Source: Streptomyces guryensis (lineage in GTDB: Bacteria; Actinomycetota; Actinomycetes; Streptomycetales; Streptomycetaceae). Taken from it: DNA of 64,000 bases. Shown piece after piece: positions 7,725-15,445 of this stretch. The translations under genes were made by a program, and so were the position numbers. The DNA lies in the NCBI RefSeq assembly GCF_021261325.1, contig NZ_JAJSBI010000010.1, positions 1 to 64,000 on the forward strand. The letters run 5' to 3'. Position 1 is the first letter of the stretch, and each line of letters begins with the position of its first letter. Under the pieces are notes generated by a model, which was not told the DNA's origin, did not search any database, and was given only the letters and a program-made list of their open reading frames with translations.

Positions 7725-8777
7725 ATGGCGGATGCCAAGGTCATTCCGTTCGACGACGACCGGTCCCGCGGAAGTGCCGTCCAGCGGCCGCCGCGGCGCC
7801 GGAGCGCGGGGAGCCGACGCAAGACCACGGAACCCGCGCTGGTCGGAGAGGTCCAGCCCCTGCCCAGCAGGGCGCGCACGCAGGATGATGTTCCTGTGAC
7901 GCATGAGGAACAGCCGCCCCAGCGGCCGCAGAACGACGGGGGCCTGGAGCGGCGCGTCGCGAGCGGCCTGAACTTCCTGCGCCGCCGCCTCACCGGCGAC
8001 TACGAGGTCGACGACTTCGGCTACGACGAGGAGTTGACCGACCAGGTCCTGATGTCCCTGCTGCGGCCGGTGTACGAGAAGTACTTCCGGGTCGAGGTGA
8101 AGGGCATCGAGAACATCCCGTCGGACGGCGGCGCGCTGATCGTCGCCAACCACTCCGGGACGCTTCCGCTGGACGGCCTGATGATGCAGGTCGCCGTGCA
8201 TGACAACCACCCCGCGGGCCGCCATCTGCGGCTGCTCGCGGCGGACCTGGTCTTCATGCTGCCCGTGGTCAACGAGCTGGCCCGCAAACTCGGTCACACC
8301 CTGGCCTGCGCGGAGGACGCGGAACGGCTGCTGGGTCAGGGCGAGCTGGTCGGGGTCATGCCGGAGGGCTTCAAAGGCATCGGCAAGCCCTTCGGCGAGC
8401 GCTACAAGCTCCAGCGCTTCGGCCGCGGGGGCTTCGTCTCCACGGCGCTGCGCCACGGCACCCCGATCATCCCGTGCTCGATCGTCGGGGCCGAGGAGAT
8501 CTACCCGATGATCGGCAACGCGAAGACGCTGGCCCGCCTGCTCGGGTTCCCGTACTTTCCGCTGACGCCGACGTTCCCGTGGCTCGGTCCGCTGGGGGCG
8601 GTGCCGTTGCCGACGAAGTGGACGATTCAGTTCGGCGAGCCGATTCCGACGGAGGGCTATCCGCCGGAGGCCGCTGAGGACCCGATGCTGATGTTCAACC
8701 TGACGGACCAGGTGCGGGAGCAGATCCAGCACACGCTGTACAAGCTGTTGGTGCAGCGGCGGTCCGTGTTCTTCTGA
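7725..8777 (+). CDS. Lysophospholipid acyltransferase family protein
   Basis: A 350-residue protein. Residues 1-75 are a polar low-complexity tail. The acyltransferase core begins near 120: ALIVANHSGTLPLDG holds the catalytic His and Asp in the spaced form used by this actinobacterial branch, and VMPEGFKGIGKPF is the glycerophosphate-binding block. ATPIIPC-like strand (RHGTPIIPCSIVGAEE) completes the fold. The expected role is acylation of a glycerolipid or related alcohol at the membrane. ATG at 7725 follows GAGCG weakly. The last 37 bases of the gene recur 142 bases further on. Confidence 0.8.
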   Translation: MADAKVIPFDDDRSRGSAVQRPPRRRSAGSRRKTTEPALVGEVQPLPSRARTQDDVPVTHEEQPPQRPQNDGGLERRVASGLNFLRRRLTGDYEVDDFGYDEELTDQVLMSLLRPVYEKYFRVEVKGIENIPSDGGALIVANHSGTLPLDGLMMQVAVHDNHPAGRHLRLLAADLVFMLPVVNELARKLGHTLACAEDAERLLGQGELVGVMPEGFKGIGKPFGERYKLQRFGRGGFVSTALRHGTPIIPCSIVGAEEIYPMIGNAKTLARLLGFPYFPLTPTFPWLGPLGAVPLPTKWTIQFGEPIPTEGYPPEAAEDPMLMFNLTDQVREQIQHTLYKLLVQRRSVFF

Positions 8778-8882
8778 CGCGGTGCCCTCCTGCCCGATTC
8801 CGGGGTGTGGAGCCGTCGGGCGGAGTCCTGTGCGGCTGTCGGAAGCCTGCGAAGCAGCGCGAGGGCAGCGGATAGGAGGGGC

Positions 8883-8919
8883 CAAGCTGCTGGTGCAGCG
8901 GCGGTCCGTGTTCTTCTGA
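8883..8919 (+). repeat. Duplicated 3' end of the acyltransferase gene
   Basis: This 37-base segment repeats positions 8741-8777, the last 12 codons and stop of the acyltransferase gene, with one mismatch. The spacing of 142 bases is not a multiple of three and the copy has no open upstream frame, so it is a silent duplicate, likely left by a local duplication or gene-end replacement. Confidence 0.9.
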
Positions 8920-8963
8920 GGCGGCTTCGGGGCTGGGAGCCGTGAGTCCCTTCGTACGACGAC

Positions 8964-8993
8964 GGGGGCGCCCCTCGGGAGAAGGGCGCCCCC
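8964..8993. terminator. Hairpin between acyltransferase and rsbN
   Basis: Perfect ten-base arms (GGGGGCGCCC and GGGCGCCCCC) with a ten-base loop sit between two convergent transcription units and 18 bases before the rsbN stop on the minus strand. It can terminate both. Confidence 0.8.
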
Positions 8994-9010
8994 ACTGCCG
9001 TACGGGCGGA

Positions 9011-10234
9011 CTACTGGTTTGTTTCGCCGCCTTCGATGCCGAGGCCGGGGAGCAGGCCCGGGAGGAGTGGCGGGATCGTCACGTCCGGTTCGGTGGTCGG
9101 GGACTTGCTGGTGGACGGGGAAGCGCTGCCGCTGTCCTTGGGCGGGTCGAGCAGGCCGCCGGTGCTGCCGCCGAGCAGGCCCTCGCCGGTGGAGCCGGTC
9201 GACTGGCTGGGGCTGCTGGAGTGGCTCTTGCCGGAGGAGCCGCTGCCTGTGCCTGACCCTTTGGATCCCCGGCCGGAGCCGGAGGCGCCCTTGGACGCCG
9301 CGCCCGAGCCGTGGTGCTTGCCGTTGCCGCCCCCGTGGGCCGGGGACGGGGGCAGCAGGGACTGCAGCGGGGCGACCTCTTCGTCTATGGCGGCGAACAC
9401 CGACGACACCTGGCTGCTGACGTCCCCGAGCTGGACCGGGAGCCTCTGGCGGAGGGCGCCCCAGACCTCGCGGTGCGAGCGGGAGAACGCGGACAGGGCC
9501 TGGATGGGGCCCAGGGACCCGGGGTCGCGCTCATACGCCTCGTGCAGCAGCCGGTGGCCCTCGGACGCGTCGCGCGTCATGCCCGACAGGGTGCGACGGA
9601 TCTCGCCGACGGACTCGTGGTCGAGGTGGCCACCGTTGCGGCCGCGCTCCATCAGGCGGCGGGCCTCGGCCAGCCGGGTGGAGGCCTGATCGAGGTAGGC
9701 CACTCCGCGCTCGTCGTCCCCGTCGGACAGGTAGTTGAGCTTGAAGTCCTCGATGCCGCGTTTGAGTCCGTAGAGCGAGTCGCCGGGCAGGGCGTCCGAG
9801 CTGGCGGCGGCGACTCCGCCGAAGGCGCCCGCCGCGACGCCGACGCTGAGCCCGCCCGCGGCCAGGCCCTTGGTCAGCCGTGACCGTGGTCGCAGCTTGC
9901 CCAGTGGGCTCGCCCGGTGTCCGCCGCGGGAGCGCTGCTCGGGCAGCGCGGTGTCCGCCGCCCCGCCCCCGGCGCCCTGCTGCACCATGGCCTCGAACGC
10001 GGCCACCAGCTGTGCCCGTTGGACGACCTTGACCTCAGGGTCCAGCTTCGGTCTGGGCAGTTCGCCGAGACCATCCGCGAGGGCCAACAGACGGCCCTGC
10101 TCGGTCTGTTCCGCAGCAGCCGGGGCCGGGGTCGGTCCTTCGGACTGCTCGGCCGCCGTGCCCTGGTCCGGCTGCTCCTCCAGGGCCTGGGCGAAGGCGT
10201 TCGCCCGCCGGTGTGCCGATACGTTCGCGATCAC
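9011..10234 (-). CDS. rsbN: RsbN, membrane anti-sigma factor for BldN
   Basis: A 407-residue protein with a cytosolic N-terminal domain (about 1-118) containing the sigma-binding region AFAQALEE...VVQRAQLVAAFEAMV, one membrane helix at about 122-144 (TKGLAAGGLSVGVAAGAFGG), and an outer domain of DUF5667 type (SDALPGDSLYGLKRGIED onward). The last 90 residues are a Ser/Gly/Thr/Pro-rich linker with no predicted fold. RsbN holds the sigma factor BldN inactive until development. Start is GTG at 10234 with GAGGAGG upstream; the longer frame from 10366 would begin inside the promoter. It is 363 bases downstream of bldN. Confidence 0.9.
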   Translation of the reverse strand: MIANVSAHRRANAFAQALEEQPDQGTAAEQSEGPTPAPAAAEQTEQGRLLALADGLGELPRPKLDPEVKVVQRAQLVAAFEAMVQQGAGGGAADTALPEQRSRGGHRASPLGKLRPRSRLTKGLAAGGLSVGVAAGAFGGVAAASSDALPGDSLYGLKRGIEDFKLNYLSDGDDERGVAYLDQASTRLAEARRLMERGRNGGHLDHESVGEIRRTLSGMTRDASEGHRLLHEAYERDPGSLGPIQALSAFSRSHREVWGALRQRLPVQLGDVSSQVSSVFAAIDEEVAPLQSLLPPSPAHGGGNGKHHGSGAASKGASGSGRGSKGSGTGSGSSGKSHSSSPSQSTGSTGEGLLGGSTGGLLDPPKDSGSASPSTSKSPTTEPDVTIPPLLPGLLPGLGIEGGETNQ

Positions 10235-10364
10235 TGGCGGCACCTCCTCTCGTGATGACGGTCGACTCCCCAGGGGGTCCTGAGGGTTGCACGCTCTGAC
10301 CACATCCACACGATCGAGTGATCGGAGACGGCCAGGGAGTGACCACAGGGAGCCTGCATCCCGC

Positions 10365-10393
10365 ACAACGAGTGTCTCGGCACTTGGGTTACG
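10365..10393 (-). promoter_or_regulatory. BldN-type promoter of rsbN
   Basis: Read on the minus strand this is CGTAAC, 17 bases, CGTTGT. The published BldN promoter consensus, as I remember it, is CGTAAC-N16/17-CGTTGA, so eleven of twelve positions agree. It lies about 130 bases before the rsbN GTG and in the right direction. It would make the anti-sigma gene a target of the sigma factor it restrains, the negative feedback already described in S. venezuelae. Confidence 0.82.
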
Positions 10394-10597
10394 GACGACG
10401 GATGATCGGATCGGGAAGTCAACGGACTTTCACTGACAGCTAGTTGGGCATCACTGAGCGTGTACCGGGTGTGTTCTGTCCGGGCCCGGTGGGTGCCGGG
10501 TGTGTTCAGTGCGGTCCGTGCTCCCGGGCTCTCCGCGCTTTCAGGGGTGTCCGGGGTGCCCGGGGTTTCGTGGGTTGCGCGCCTTCGGTGCGTTCCG

Positions 10598-11374
10598 TCA
10601 GCGGGCGTCGTCCGGGAGGAGGCGGGCCAGGGTGCGTACCGCTCGGTACTGGAGGGTCTTGATGGCGCCCTCGTTCTTGCCCATCACGCGGGCGGTCTCG
10701 GCGACGGAGAGGCCCTGGAGGAAGCGGAGCGTGACGCACTCCTGCTGCTGGGGGTTGAGGCGTCGTACGGCGTCGAGCAGGGCGGCGTTGGAGAGGGACT
10801 CCAGGACGGAGTCCTCGGGGGAGCGCTCGACCTCGTTGGCGTCGAGCATCTCGCCGGTGGTCACCTCGAGGCGGAAGCGGCTCGACTTGAAGTGGTCGGC
10901 CACGAGGTTGCGCGCGATCGTGACCAGCCAGGCGCCGAAGTCGCGGCCCTGCCAGGTGAAGGTGCCGATGCGGCGCAGGGCGCGCAGGAACGTCTCGCTG
11001 GTGAGGTCCTCGGCGGTGGCTTTGCCGCCGACGCGGTAGTAGATGTACCGGTACACGGTGTCGCTGTACTGGTCGTAGAGACGGCCGAAGGCGTCGGCCT
11101 CGCCGGCCTGGGCGCGTTCGACGAGGTCCATCATCCGGGCGCTGTCGCTGTCCGCGGCAGGGCGGCGGGTGGTGGTGGTGCCGGCGGCGCGGCTGCGTCT
11201 GCCGACGGCGGCGGTGCTGCCGTCGGCGAGGGCGTAGCACGGGCCGACGGGGGTGCTGGTTACGGCTAGGGCGGGGACGGCGTACGCGGTGGGGACGAAG
11301 CCGCGCAACAGGTCTTGGACCGTTGCGCGCAGCGTAGCCAGGCCCGAGGCGTCAACCCCGACGTGTGGGTACAC
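10598..11374 (-). CDS. bldN: BldN, ECF RNA polymerase sigma factor
   Basis: A 258-residue ECF sigma factor. Region sigma-2 starts near residue 80 (MMDLVERAQAGEADAFGRLY, then YRYIYYRVGG) and sigma-4 near 200 (LNPQQQECVTLRFLQGLSV, MGKNEGAIKTLQYRAVR). Unlike most ECF factors it has about 80 residues ahead of sigma-2 (MYPHVGVDASGLATL...), the pro-sequence known for BldN/AdsA, which is processed in S. coelicolor. BldN drives chaplin and rodlin genes and bldM during aerial growth. The start is GTG after GGGAG. In known species BldD represses this gene. Confidence 0.93.
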   Translation of the reverse strand: MYPHVGVDASGLATLRATVQDLLRGFVPTAYAVPALAVTSTPVGPCYALADGSTAAVGRRSRAAGTTTTRRPAADSDSARMMDLVERAQAGEADAFGRLYDQYSDTVYRYIYYRVGGKATAEDLTSETFLRALRRIGTFTWQGRDFGAWLVTIARNLVADHFKSSRFRLEVTTGEMLDANEVERSPEDSVLESLSNAALLDAVRRLNPQQQECVTLRFLQGLSVAETARVMGKNEGAIKTLQYRAVRTLARLLPDDAR

Positions 11375-11420
11375 GGGACTCCCAGAGGCAGAGCTTCCAT
11401 CACGTGCAGTGCGGGACCTT

Positions 11421-11433
11421 TCACCCGTCGTAG
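11421..11433. promoter_or_regulatory. Possible BldD box upstream of bldN
   Basis: TCACCCGTCGTAG matches the BldD half-site frame TNAC-N5-GTNA at seven of eight fixed bases. It is about 50 bases before the bldN start codon. BldD is known to bind the bldN promoter in S. coelicolor, so a site is expected here, but the inner bases do not fit the consensus well. Confidence 0.4.
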
Positions 11434-11509
11434 CGACGGAGGGGTACCGGTTTGCGTCTGAGGAGAATAACGCTTCGTGCAGGCGCTGCTACACCCAGTT
11501 GCTCAAATC

Positions 11510-11536
11510 ATCGATTACGTCGCTTCTGTAACCGAT
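11510..11536. repeat. Inverted repeat upstream of bldN
   Basis: Nine-base arms ATCGATTAC and GTAACCGAT, with one mismatch, are separated by nine bases, placing the half-site centres 18 bases apart. It lies about 135-160 bases before the bldN start and could be an operator of unknown specificity. Confidence 0.5.
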
Positions 11537-11849
11537 TGGCGGCCTATCAAGTGTCCTAGCCTGACTGGTTGTTGATCGGAATGGGTCGGGTTTCGAGTGG
11601 GAACGGGGCGTGTTGTGGCCGTGTGCAGCCAATGCGACTGGACAGGGGGTGTGGGGGTAGGTCCGTGGGGATTGGCGTGTTCGGGGCGAGGTTGGTTGCG
11701 GTGTGATCAGAGGTGGTGCGGATGTTGGTGTTTTCTCGCCCCCGCCGCCCCTACCCGTCCCGTCCCCAGGGGCTGCCGCCCCTTCGACCCCGGCGGGGAC
11801 CGCGTCCCCTGCACCCCTCGTGGGGCTCCGCCCCTGCGCTCCGGTTGGG

Positions 11850-11903
11850 CCCCGCACCCCGTCGGGGCCCCGCACCCCGTCGGGGCCCCGCACCCCGTCG
11901 GGG
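11850..11903. repeat. Three tandem 18-bp units
   Basis: Three identical copies of CCCCGCACCCCGTCGGGG occur head to tail. Each unit has complementary ends (CCCCG/CGGGG). The flanks 11740-11930 are rich in similar GGGGCTCCGCCCC-like hairpins. No gene is supported between the bldN upstream region and 13024, a span of almost 1.5 kb. Confidence 0.88.
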
Positions 11904-11989
11904 CTCCGCCCCGGGCCCCGTTCGGCCTGAACGGCCTCGTCCTCGAACGCCGGACGGGCCGGAGTGTGCGCACCCGCGCTCAGGGGCCG

Positions 11990-12330
11990 GTCGCGTGGGT
12001 GGGCGGGGGATTGAGATGGCGGCGTCGGCCTCGGACGCCGGACGGGCTGGAAGATACGTGCCGGAGCCCAAGGGGCCTGCCTCCGCGGGTGGGTGGGGTA
12101 TCGGGGTGGCGGCGTCGGCTTGAGCGCCGGACGGGCTGGAGACGACGGTCAGCGATCAGGGGCTGTGGTCCGGCGGGTGGGTGGGGTATCGGGGTGGCGG
12201 CGTCGGGCTTGAGCGCCCGATGGGCTCGGAGGCTACGGTCAGTGATCAGGGGCTGTGGTCCGGTGGGTGATTGGGGGAGCGGGTAGCGGCGTCGGGCTTC
12301 GAGGCCAGACGGGCTGGGGAGGGGGCGCGA
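11990..12330. repeat. Imperfect tandem repeat, about 88-90 bp, four copies
   Basis: The block GGCGGCGTCGG followed by a GCCGGACGGGCTGG-like core recurs near 12018, 12108, 12196 and 12285, so the period is 90, 88 and 89 bases. Copies 2 to 4 also share GATCAGGGGCTGTGGTCCGG and GTGGGTGGGGTATCGGGG. The core resembles a short sequence (CGCCGGACGGGCTG) that I have seen scattered between Streptomyces genes. Divergence grows along the array, consistent with old decay. Confidence 0.8.
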
Positions 12331-12504
12331 GCGCCGGAGGGGTGGGGGGGCGTTCGGCGGTGGCGGGGTGCGGTTTCTGCGCCTCCGGCCCACGACGCAG
12401 CGGTGTTTGGCCCCGGGGCGGCCCGCAACGCGCCCTTGTTCGGGGCCGACTTGCTTGCAGGCAGGGTTATTTGCTGGCGGGCCGGCTCGGGCGCACGGTT
12501 CCTC

Positions 12505-13005
12505 GCTCGCGGAGCGGGATGCGGCTCACGGGCGTTGGCTCGCGGAGCGGCTTGGGGCGGGCCGGTGTTGGCTCGCGGACCGGCTTGGGGCGGCCGGGAC
12601 TGGCTCGCGGAGCGGGATGCGGCTCACGGGTGTTGGCTCGCGGAGTGGCTTGGGGCGGGCCGGTGTTGGCTCGCGGAGCGGCTTGGGGCGGGCCGGTGTT
12701 CTCTTCCCTCGGACTGACTTGCGGCGCAGGGTGTTTGGTGCCGGATCGGCTTGCGGGGTGCCGGTGGTTGTTCTCGGGGCTGCTCGCGGTGTGCTGGTGA
12801 TTCGCGGTGGGTCGGCTTGGGGTGCGCCGGTGGTTGTCCTCGGGGCTGCTCGCGGTACGTCCTTGATTCGCCCTCGGGGCTGCTCGCGGTACGTCCTTGA
12901 TTCGCCCTCGGGGTGGCTTGGGAGTGTCCGGGGCTGCTCTCGGGGCGGATCGCGGCGTGTCCGTAGTTGCTCTCGGGGCGGATCGCGGCGTGCCGGTGGT
13001 TGTTC
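12505..13005. repeat. Degenerate minisatellite of 33-34 bp units
   Basis: Six units of about 33 bp begin with GCTCGCGGAG at 12505, 12538, 12571, 12603, 12636 and 12669, ordered as two sets of three. Further on, a 34-bp unit starting CTCGGGGCTGCTCGCGG is repeated at 12839 and 12873, and a 33-bp unit starting TGCTCTCGGGGCGGATCG at 12935 and 12968. The shared period points to one ancestral unit. Some frames stay open because 33 is a multiple of three, but there is no start site, no ribosome binding site and no recognisable protein. Intact spacers are absent, so it is not a CRISPR. Confidence 0.85.
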
Positions 13006-13023
13006 TTTGGCGGCTTGGCGGTG

Positions 13024-13935
13024 CTAGCGGCGGCGTTTGTGGAGAGCGATTGCTGCTGCAGTGCCGCCTGCCACCGCGCCTACGCCTGCTGCTGCGGGGA
13101 TGCCCACCTTGGCTGCCTTGCGGCCCGTGCGGTAGTCGCGTAGGCGCCAGTCCAGGTGGCGGGCGTGTTTGCGGAGCTTGGTGTCGGGGTTGATCGCGTA
13201 GGGGTGGCCCACCAGGGAGAGCATGGGGATGTCGTTGTGGGAGTCGCTGTACGCGGCGCAGCGGGAGAGGTCGAGGCCCTCGGCGGAGGCGAGCGCGCGG
13301 ACCGCTTCCGCCTTGGCGGGGCCGTGGAGGGGTTCACCGACGAGTTTGCCGGTGTAGACGCCGTCGACGGACTCGGCCACCGTGCCCAGGGCGCCGGTGA
13401 GGCCGAGGCGGCGGGCGATCACCGTGGCGATCTCGACCGGGGCCGCCGTGACCAGCCACACCTTCTGGCCCGCGTCCAGGTGGGCCTGCGCGAGTGCGCG
13501 AGTGCCCGGCCAGATGCGCTCGGCCATGTACTCGTCGTAGATCTCCTCGCCGATGGACTGGAGTTCCGCGACGCGATGGCCCTTCACGATGGAGAGGGCC
13601 GAGTCGCGGGCCTCCTGCATGTGTTCCGGGTCCTCGACGCCGGCCAGCCGGAACCACGCCTGCTGCCAGGCGAACTTGGCGAGGTCGCGGGTCTCGAAGA
13701 ACTTCCGCTTGTACAGGCCCCGCCCGAAGTGGAAGAGGGCGGCACCTTGCATCACGGTGTTGTCGAGGTCGAAGAAGGCTGCTGCCTTGTCGTCGCCGAG
13801 CACCGGGAACTCCGGTTCCTCCGGGGGGACGTCCTGCGAGGACTTGCGCGCTGCCTCTGCCGAGGCCTCGCCTGCCAACACGCTCCGCGCCGTGGCGGAG
13901 CGCCTACGGGGAGTGAGCCATCCGAGAGCGGCCAT
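13024..13935 (-). CDS. HAD-IB family phosphatase (SerB-like), membrane anchored
   Basis: A 303-residue protein. HAD motif I is AFFDLDNTVMQGAALF near residue 55, motif II the threonine in WLVTAAPVEIA, and the final motif AYSDSHNDIPMLSLVG binds magnesium. This order and the four-helix cap place it in subfamily IB with phosphoserine phosphatase and the cell-division-linked CicA group. The C-terminus carries a hydrophobic stretch GIPAAAGVGAVAGGTAAAIA followed by HKRRR, a probable tail anchor. ATG at 13935 was chosen by memory of the family start; ATG at 13947 is equally open and has a distant GGAGG. Confidence 0.8.
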   Translation of the reverse strand: MAALGWLTPRRRSATARSVLAGEASAEAARKSSQDVPPEEPEFPVLGDDKAAAFFDLDNTVMQGAALFHFGRGLYKRKFFETRDLAKFAWQQAWFRLAGVEDPEHMQEARDSALSIVKGHRVAELQSIGEEIYDEYMAERIWPGTRALAQAHLDAGQKVWLVTAAPVEIATVIARRLGLTGALGTVAESVDGVYTGKLVGEPLHGPAKAEAVRALASAEGLDLSRCAAYSDSHNDIPMLSLVGHPYAINPDTKLRKHARHLDWRLRDYRTGRKAAKVGIPAAAGVGAVAGGTAAAIALHKRRR

Positions 13936-14096
13936 GTCCGTGAGCATAGCCAGTTTGTTCGGTGCCTCCAGACGCCAGAGGTTGGAAGGCTGTGAACTCT
14001 CCGCGACCGTGTCGTTAAAGAACTGATCCGATCCGCCCGCGCATTGCTGTTTGCACGGGTGTGCCGCCGCCGTGCGGGCGCGCGAGAATGGCTGAC

Positions 14097-14393
14097 ATGA
14101 GTCCCCTCTTCCGACGCAAGGCCCAGCAGGCACCTCAGGCTCCTCAGGACACTCAGGGTCGGAGCGTCACTCTCATTCGTAAGCCGGGGTGCCATCTGTG
14201 TGATGACGCACAGCTTGTGGTGGAGAAGGTGTGCGAAGAGGTGGGGGTGGAGTGGGAGGCGAAGGACATCTCCCTGGATCAGCAGCTCCATGACCAGTAT
14301 TGGGAGCAGATTCCCGTCGTTCTCGTCGACGGCCGGCAGCACACCTTCTGGCGCGTGGACGAGCAGCGGTTGCGCAAGGCGCTGACCGAGTAG
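14097..14393 (+). CDS. Glutaredoxin-like protein (DUF836 type)
   Basis: A 98-residue thioredoxin-fold protein. After a polar tail, the first strand leads into the redox motif GCHLCDDA (CxxC), the cis-proline is in EQIPVVLVDG, and the fold ends with FWRVDEQRLRKAL. This matches the glutaredoxin-like PF05768 family. It may reduce disulfides with an unknown low-molecular thiol such as mycothiol; this is inference. ATG at 14088 is a possible alternative. It sits just before the rex operon and faces away from the HAD-IB gene. Confidence 0.75.
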   Translation: MSPLFRRKAQQAPQAPQDTQGRSVTLIRKPGCHLCDDAQLVVEKVCEEVGVEWEAKDISLDQQLHDQYWEQIPVVLVDGRQHTFWRVDEQRLRKALTE

Positions 14394-14580
14394 TCCAAGT
14401 CGTCCGGAACCTCGCCTAGGATCGACGGCGACTGGTCTCGGGGGCGGGGATCGTAAGAGGAGAGTGTGCGGTTTTGCCCCCACGAGATGAGAAGCGGTGG
14501 TGCTTGTGCGCCCCTTCCGCACCAGTGCGCCGGGGGCGCGTGACCCCGGTCACGTTGGCCGGGCAAATCGGACACCATCT

Positions 14581-14609
14581 TTGTGCACGCGTTCACAAAG
14601 ACATAGCCT
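14581..14609 (+). promoter_or_regulatory. rex promoter with Rex operator (ROP)
   Basis: TTGTGCACGCGTTCACAA at 14581-14598 matches the Rex operator consensus TTGTGAAnnnnTTCACAA with one substitution. It overlaps a possible promoter, -35 TTGTGC at 14581-14586 and -10 TAGCCT at 14604-14609 with a 17-base spacer. Rex bound here would cover the -35 box and spacer. The gene starts about 66 bases downstream. Autoregulation of rex-hemACD by Rex is established in S. coelicolor. Confidence 0.9.
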
Positions 14610-14674
14610 GCTGTCGACGGGGCGGTCTGGGTACGTGTGACCGCCTACAGCCCCGCTCTACCCGCAGGAGCACC

Positions 14675-15445
14675 GTGGCAACTGGCCGATCTCACCGACC
14701 GGCGACCCGTAGCCGAGGGATTCCCGAGGCCACCGTCGCCAGGCTTCCGCTGTACCTCCGCGCGCTGACCGGACTGTCGGAGCGCTCGGTACCCACGGTC
14801 TCGTCCGAGGAACTGGCGGCCGCCGCAGGGGTCAACTCCGCCAAGCTGCGCAAGGATTTCTCGTACCTGGGTTCGTACGGGACCCGCGGTGTCGGCTACG
14901 ACGTCGAGTATCTCGTCTATCAGATCTCGCGTGAGCTGGGGCTCACCCAGGACTGGCCGGTTGTGATCGTCGGTATCGGTAACCTCGGCGCCGCTCTCGC
15001 CAACTACGGCGGGTTCGCCTCCCGCGGTTTCCGGGTGGCGGCCCTCATAGACGCCGATCCGGCGATGGCCGGGAAGCCCGTGGCCGGGATTCCCGTGCAG
15101 CACAGCGATGAGCTGGAGAAGATCATCGAGGACAACGGGGTGAGCATCGGCGTCATCGCCACCCCCGCCGGAGCCGCCCAGCAGGTCTGTGACCGGCTCG
15201 TGGCCGCCGGGGTCACCTCCATTCTGAACTTCGCGCCGACCGTGCTGTCCGTCCCGGACGGCGTCGACGTACGCAAGGTGGATCTCTCCATCGAGCTGCA
15301 GATCCTCGCCTTCCACGAGCAGCGCAAGGCCGGCGAGGAGGCCGAGGCCGCGGCGCACGACGGCTCGGGGCCCGTCGCCGCCACCCGCCGCGAGGCAGCC
15401 GAGCAGGGGCCCGACGGGGACGTACCCGCCGTGATGCCGGCATGA
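14675..15445 (+). CDS. rex: Rex, NADH/NAD-sensing redox repressor
   Basis: A 256-residue repressor. The winged helix spans about residues 18-85 (ATVARLPLYLRALTGL, VNSAKLRKDFSYLGSYG). The Rossmann domain follows with VVIVGIGNLGAAL and the adenine-ribose acidic residue in ALIDADPA. The domain-swapped C-terminal helix is near residue 205-220. Rex leaves DNA when NADH rises and so links respiration and haem synthesis to oxygen supply. GTG start with AGGAG five bases upstream. The stop overlaps the hemA start by four bases (ATGA), so the two are translationally coupled. Confidence 0.96.
   Translation: MATGRSHRPATRSRGIPEATVARLPLYLRALTGLSERSVPTVSSEELAAAAGVNSAKLRKDFSYLGSYGTRGVGYDVEYLVYQISRELGLTQDWPVVIVGIGNLGAALANYGGFASRGFRVAALIDADPAMAGKPVAGIPVQHSDELEKIIEDNGVSIGVIATPAGAAQQVCDRLVAAGVTSILNFAPTVLSVPDGVDVRKVDLSIELQILAFHEQRKAGEEAEAAAHDGSGPVAATRREAAEQGPDGDVPAVMPA

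Noticed and set aside
10235..10366. Longer N-terminus for RsbN from a GTG at 10366
   Set aside because: That codon falls inside the BldN-type promoter and would be upstream of the transcription start; the GTG at 10234 has a strong ribosome binding site.
11515..11531. BldD box reading of TTAC-N9-GTAA
   Set aside because: BldD half-sites are spaced by five bases, not nine; kept only as an unassigned inverted repeat.
12505..12701. Possible CRISPR array
   Set aside because: Units follow each other with no unique spacers and no cas genes are near.
12368..13027. A 219-codon plus-strand frame in the repeat region
   Set aside because: It is open because repeat units are 33 bases long; no ribosome binding site or recognisable protein.
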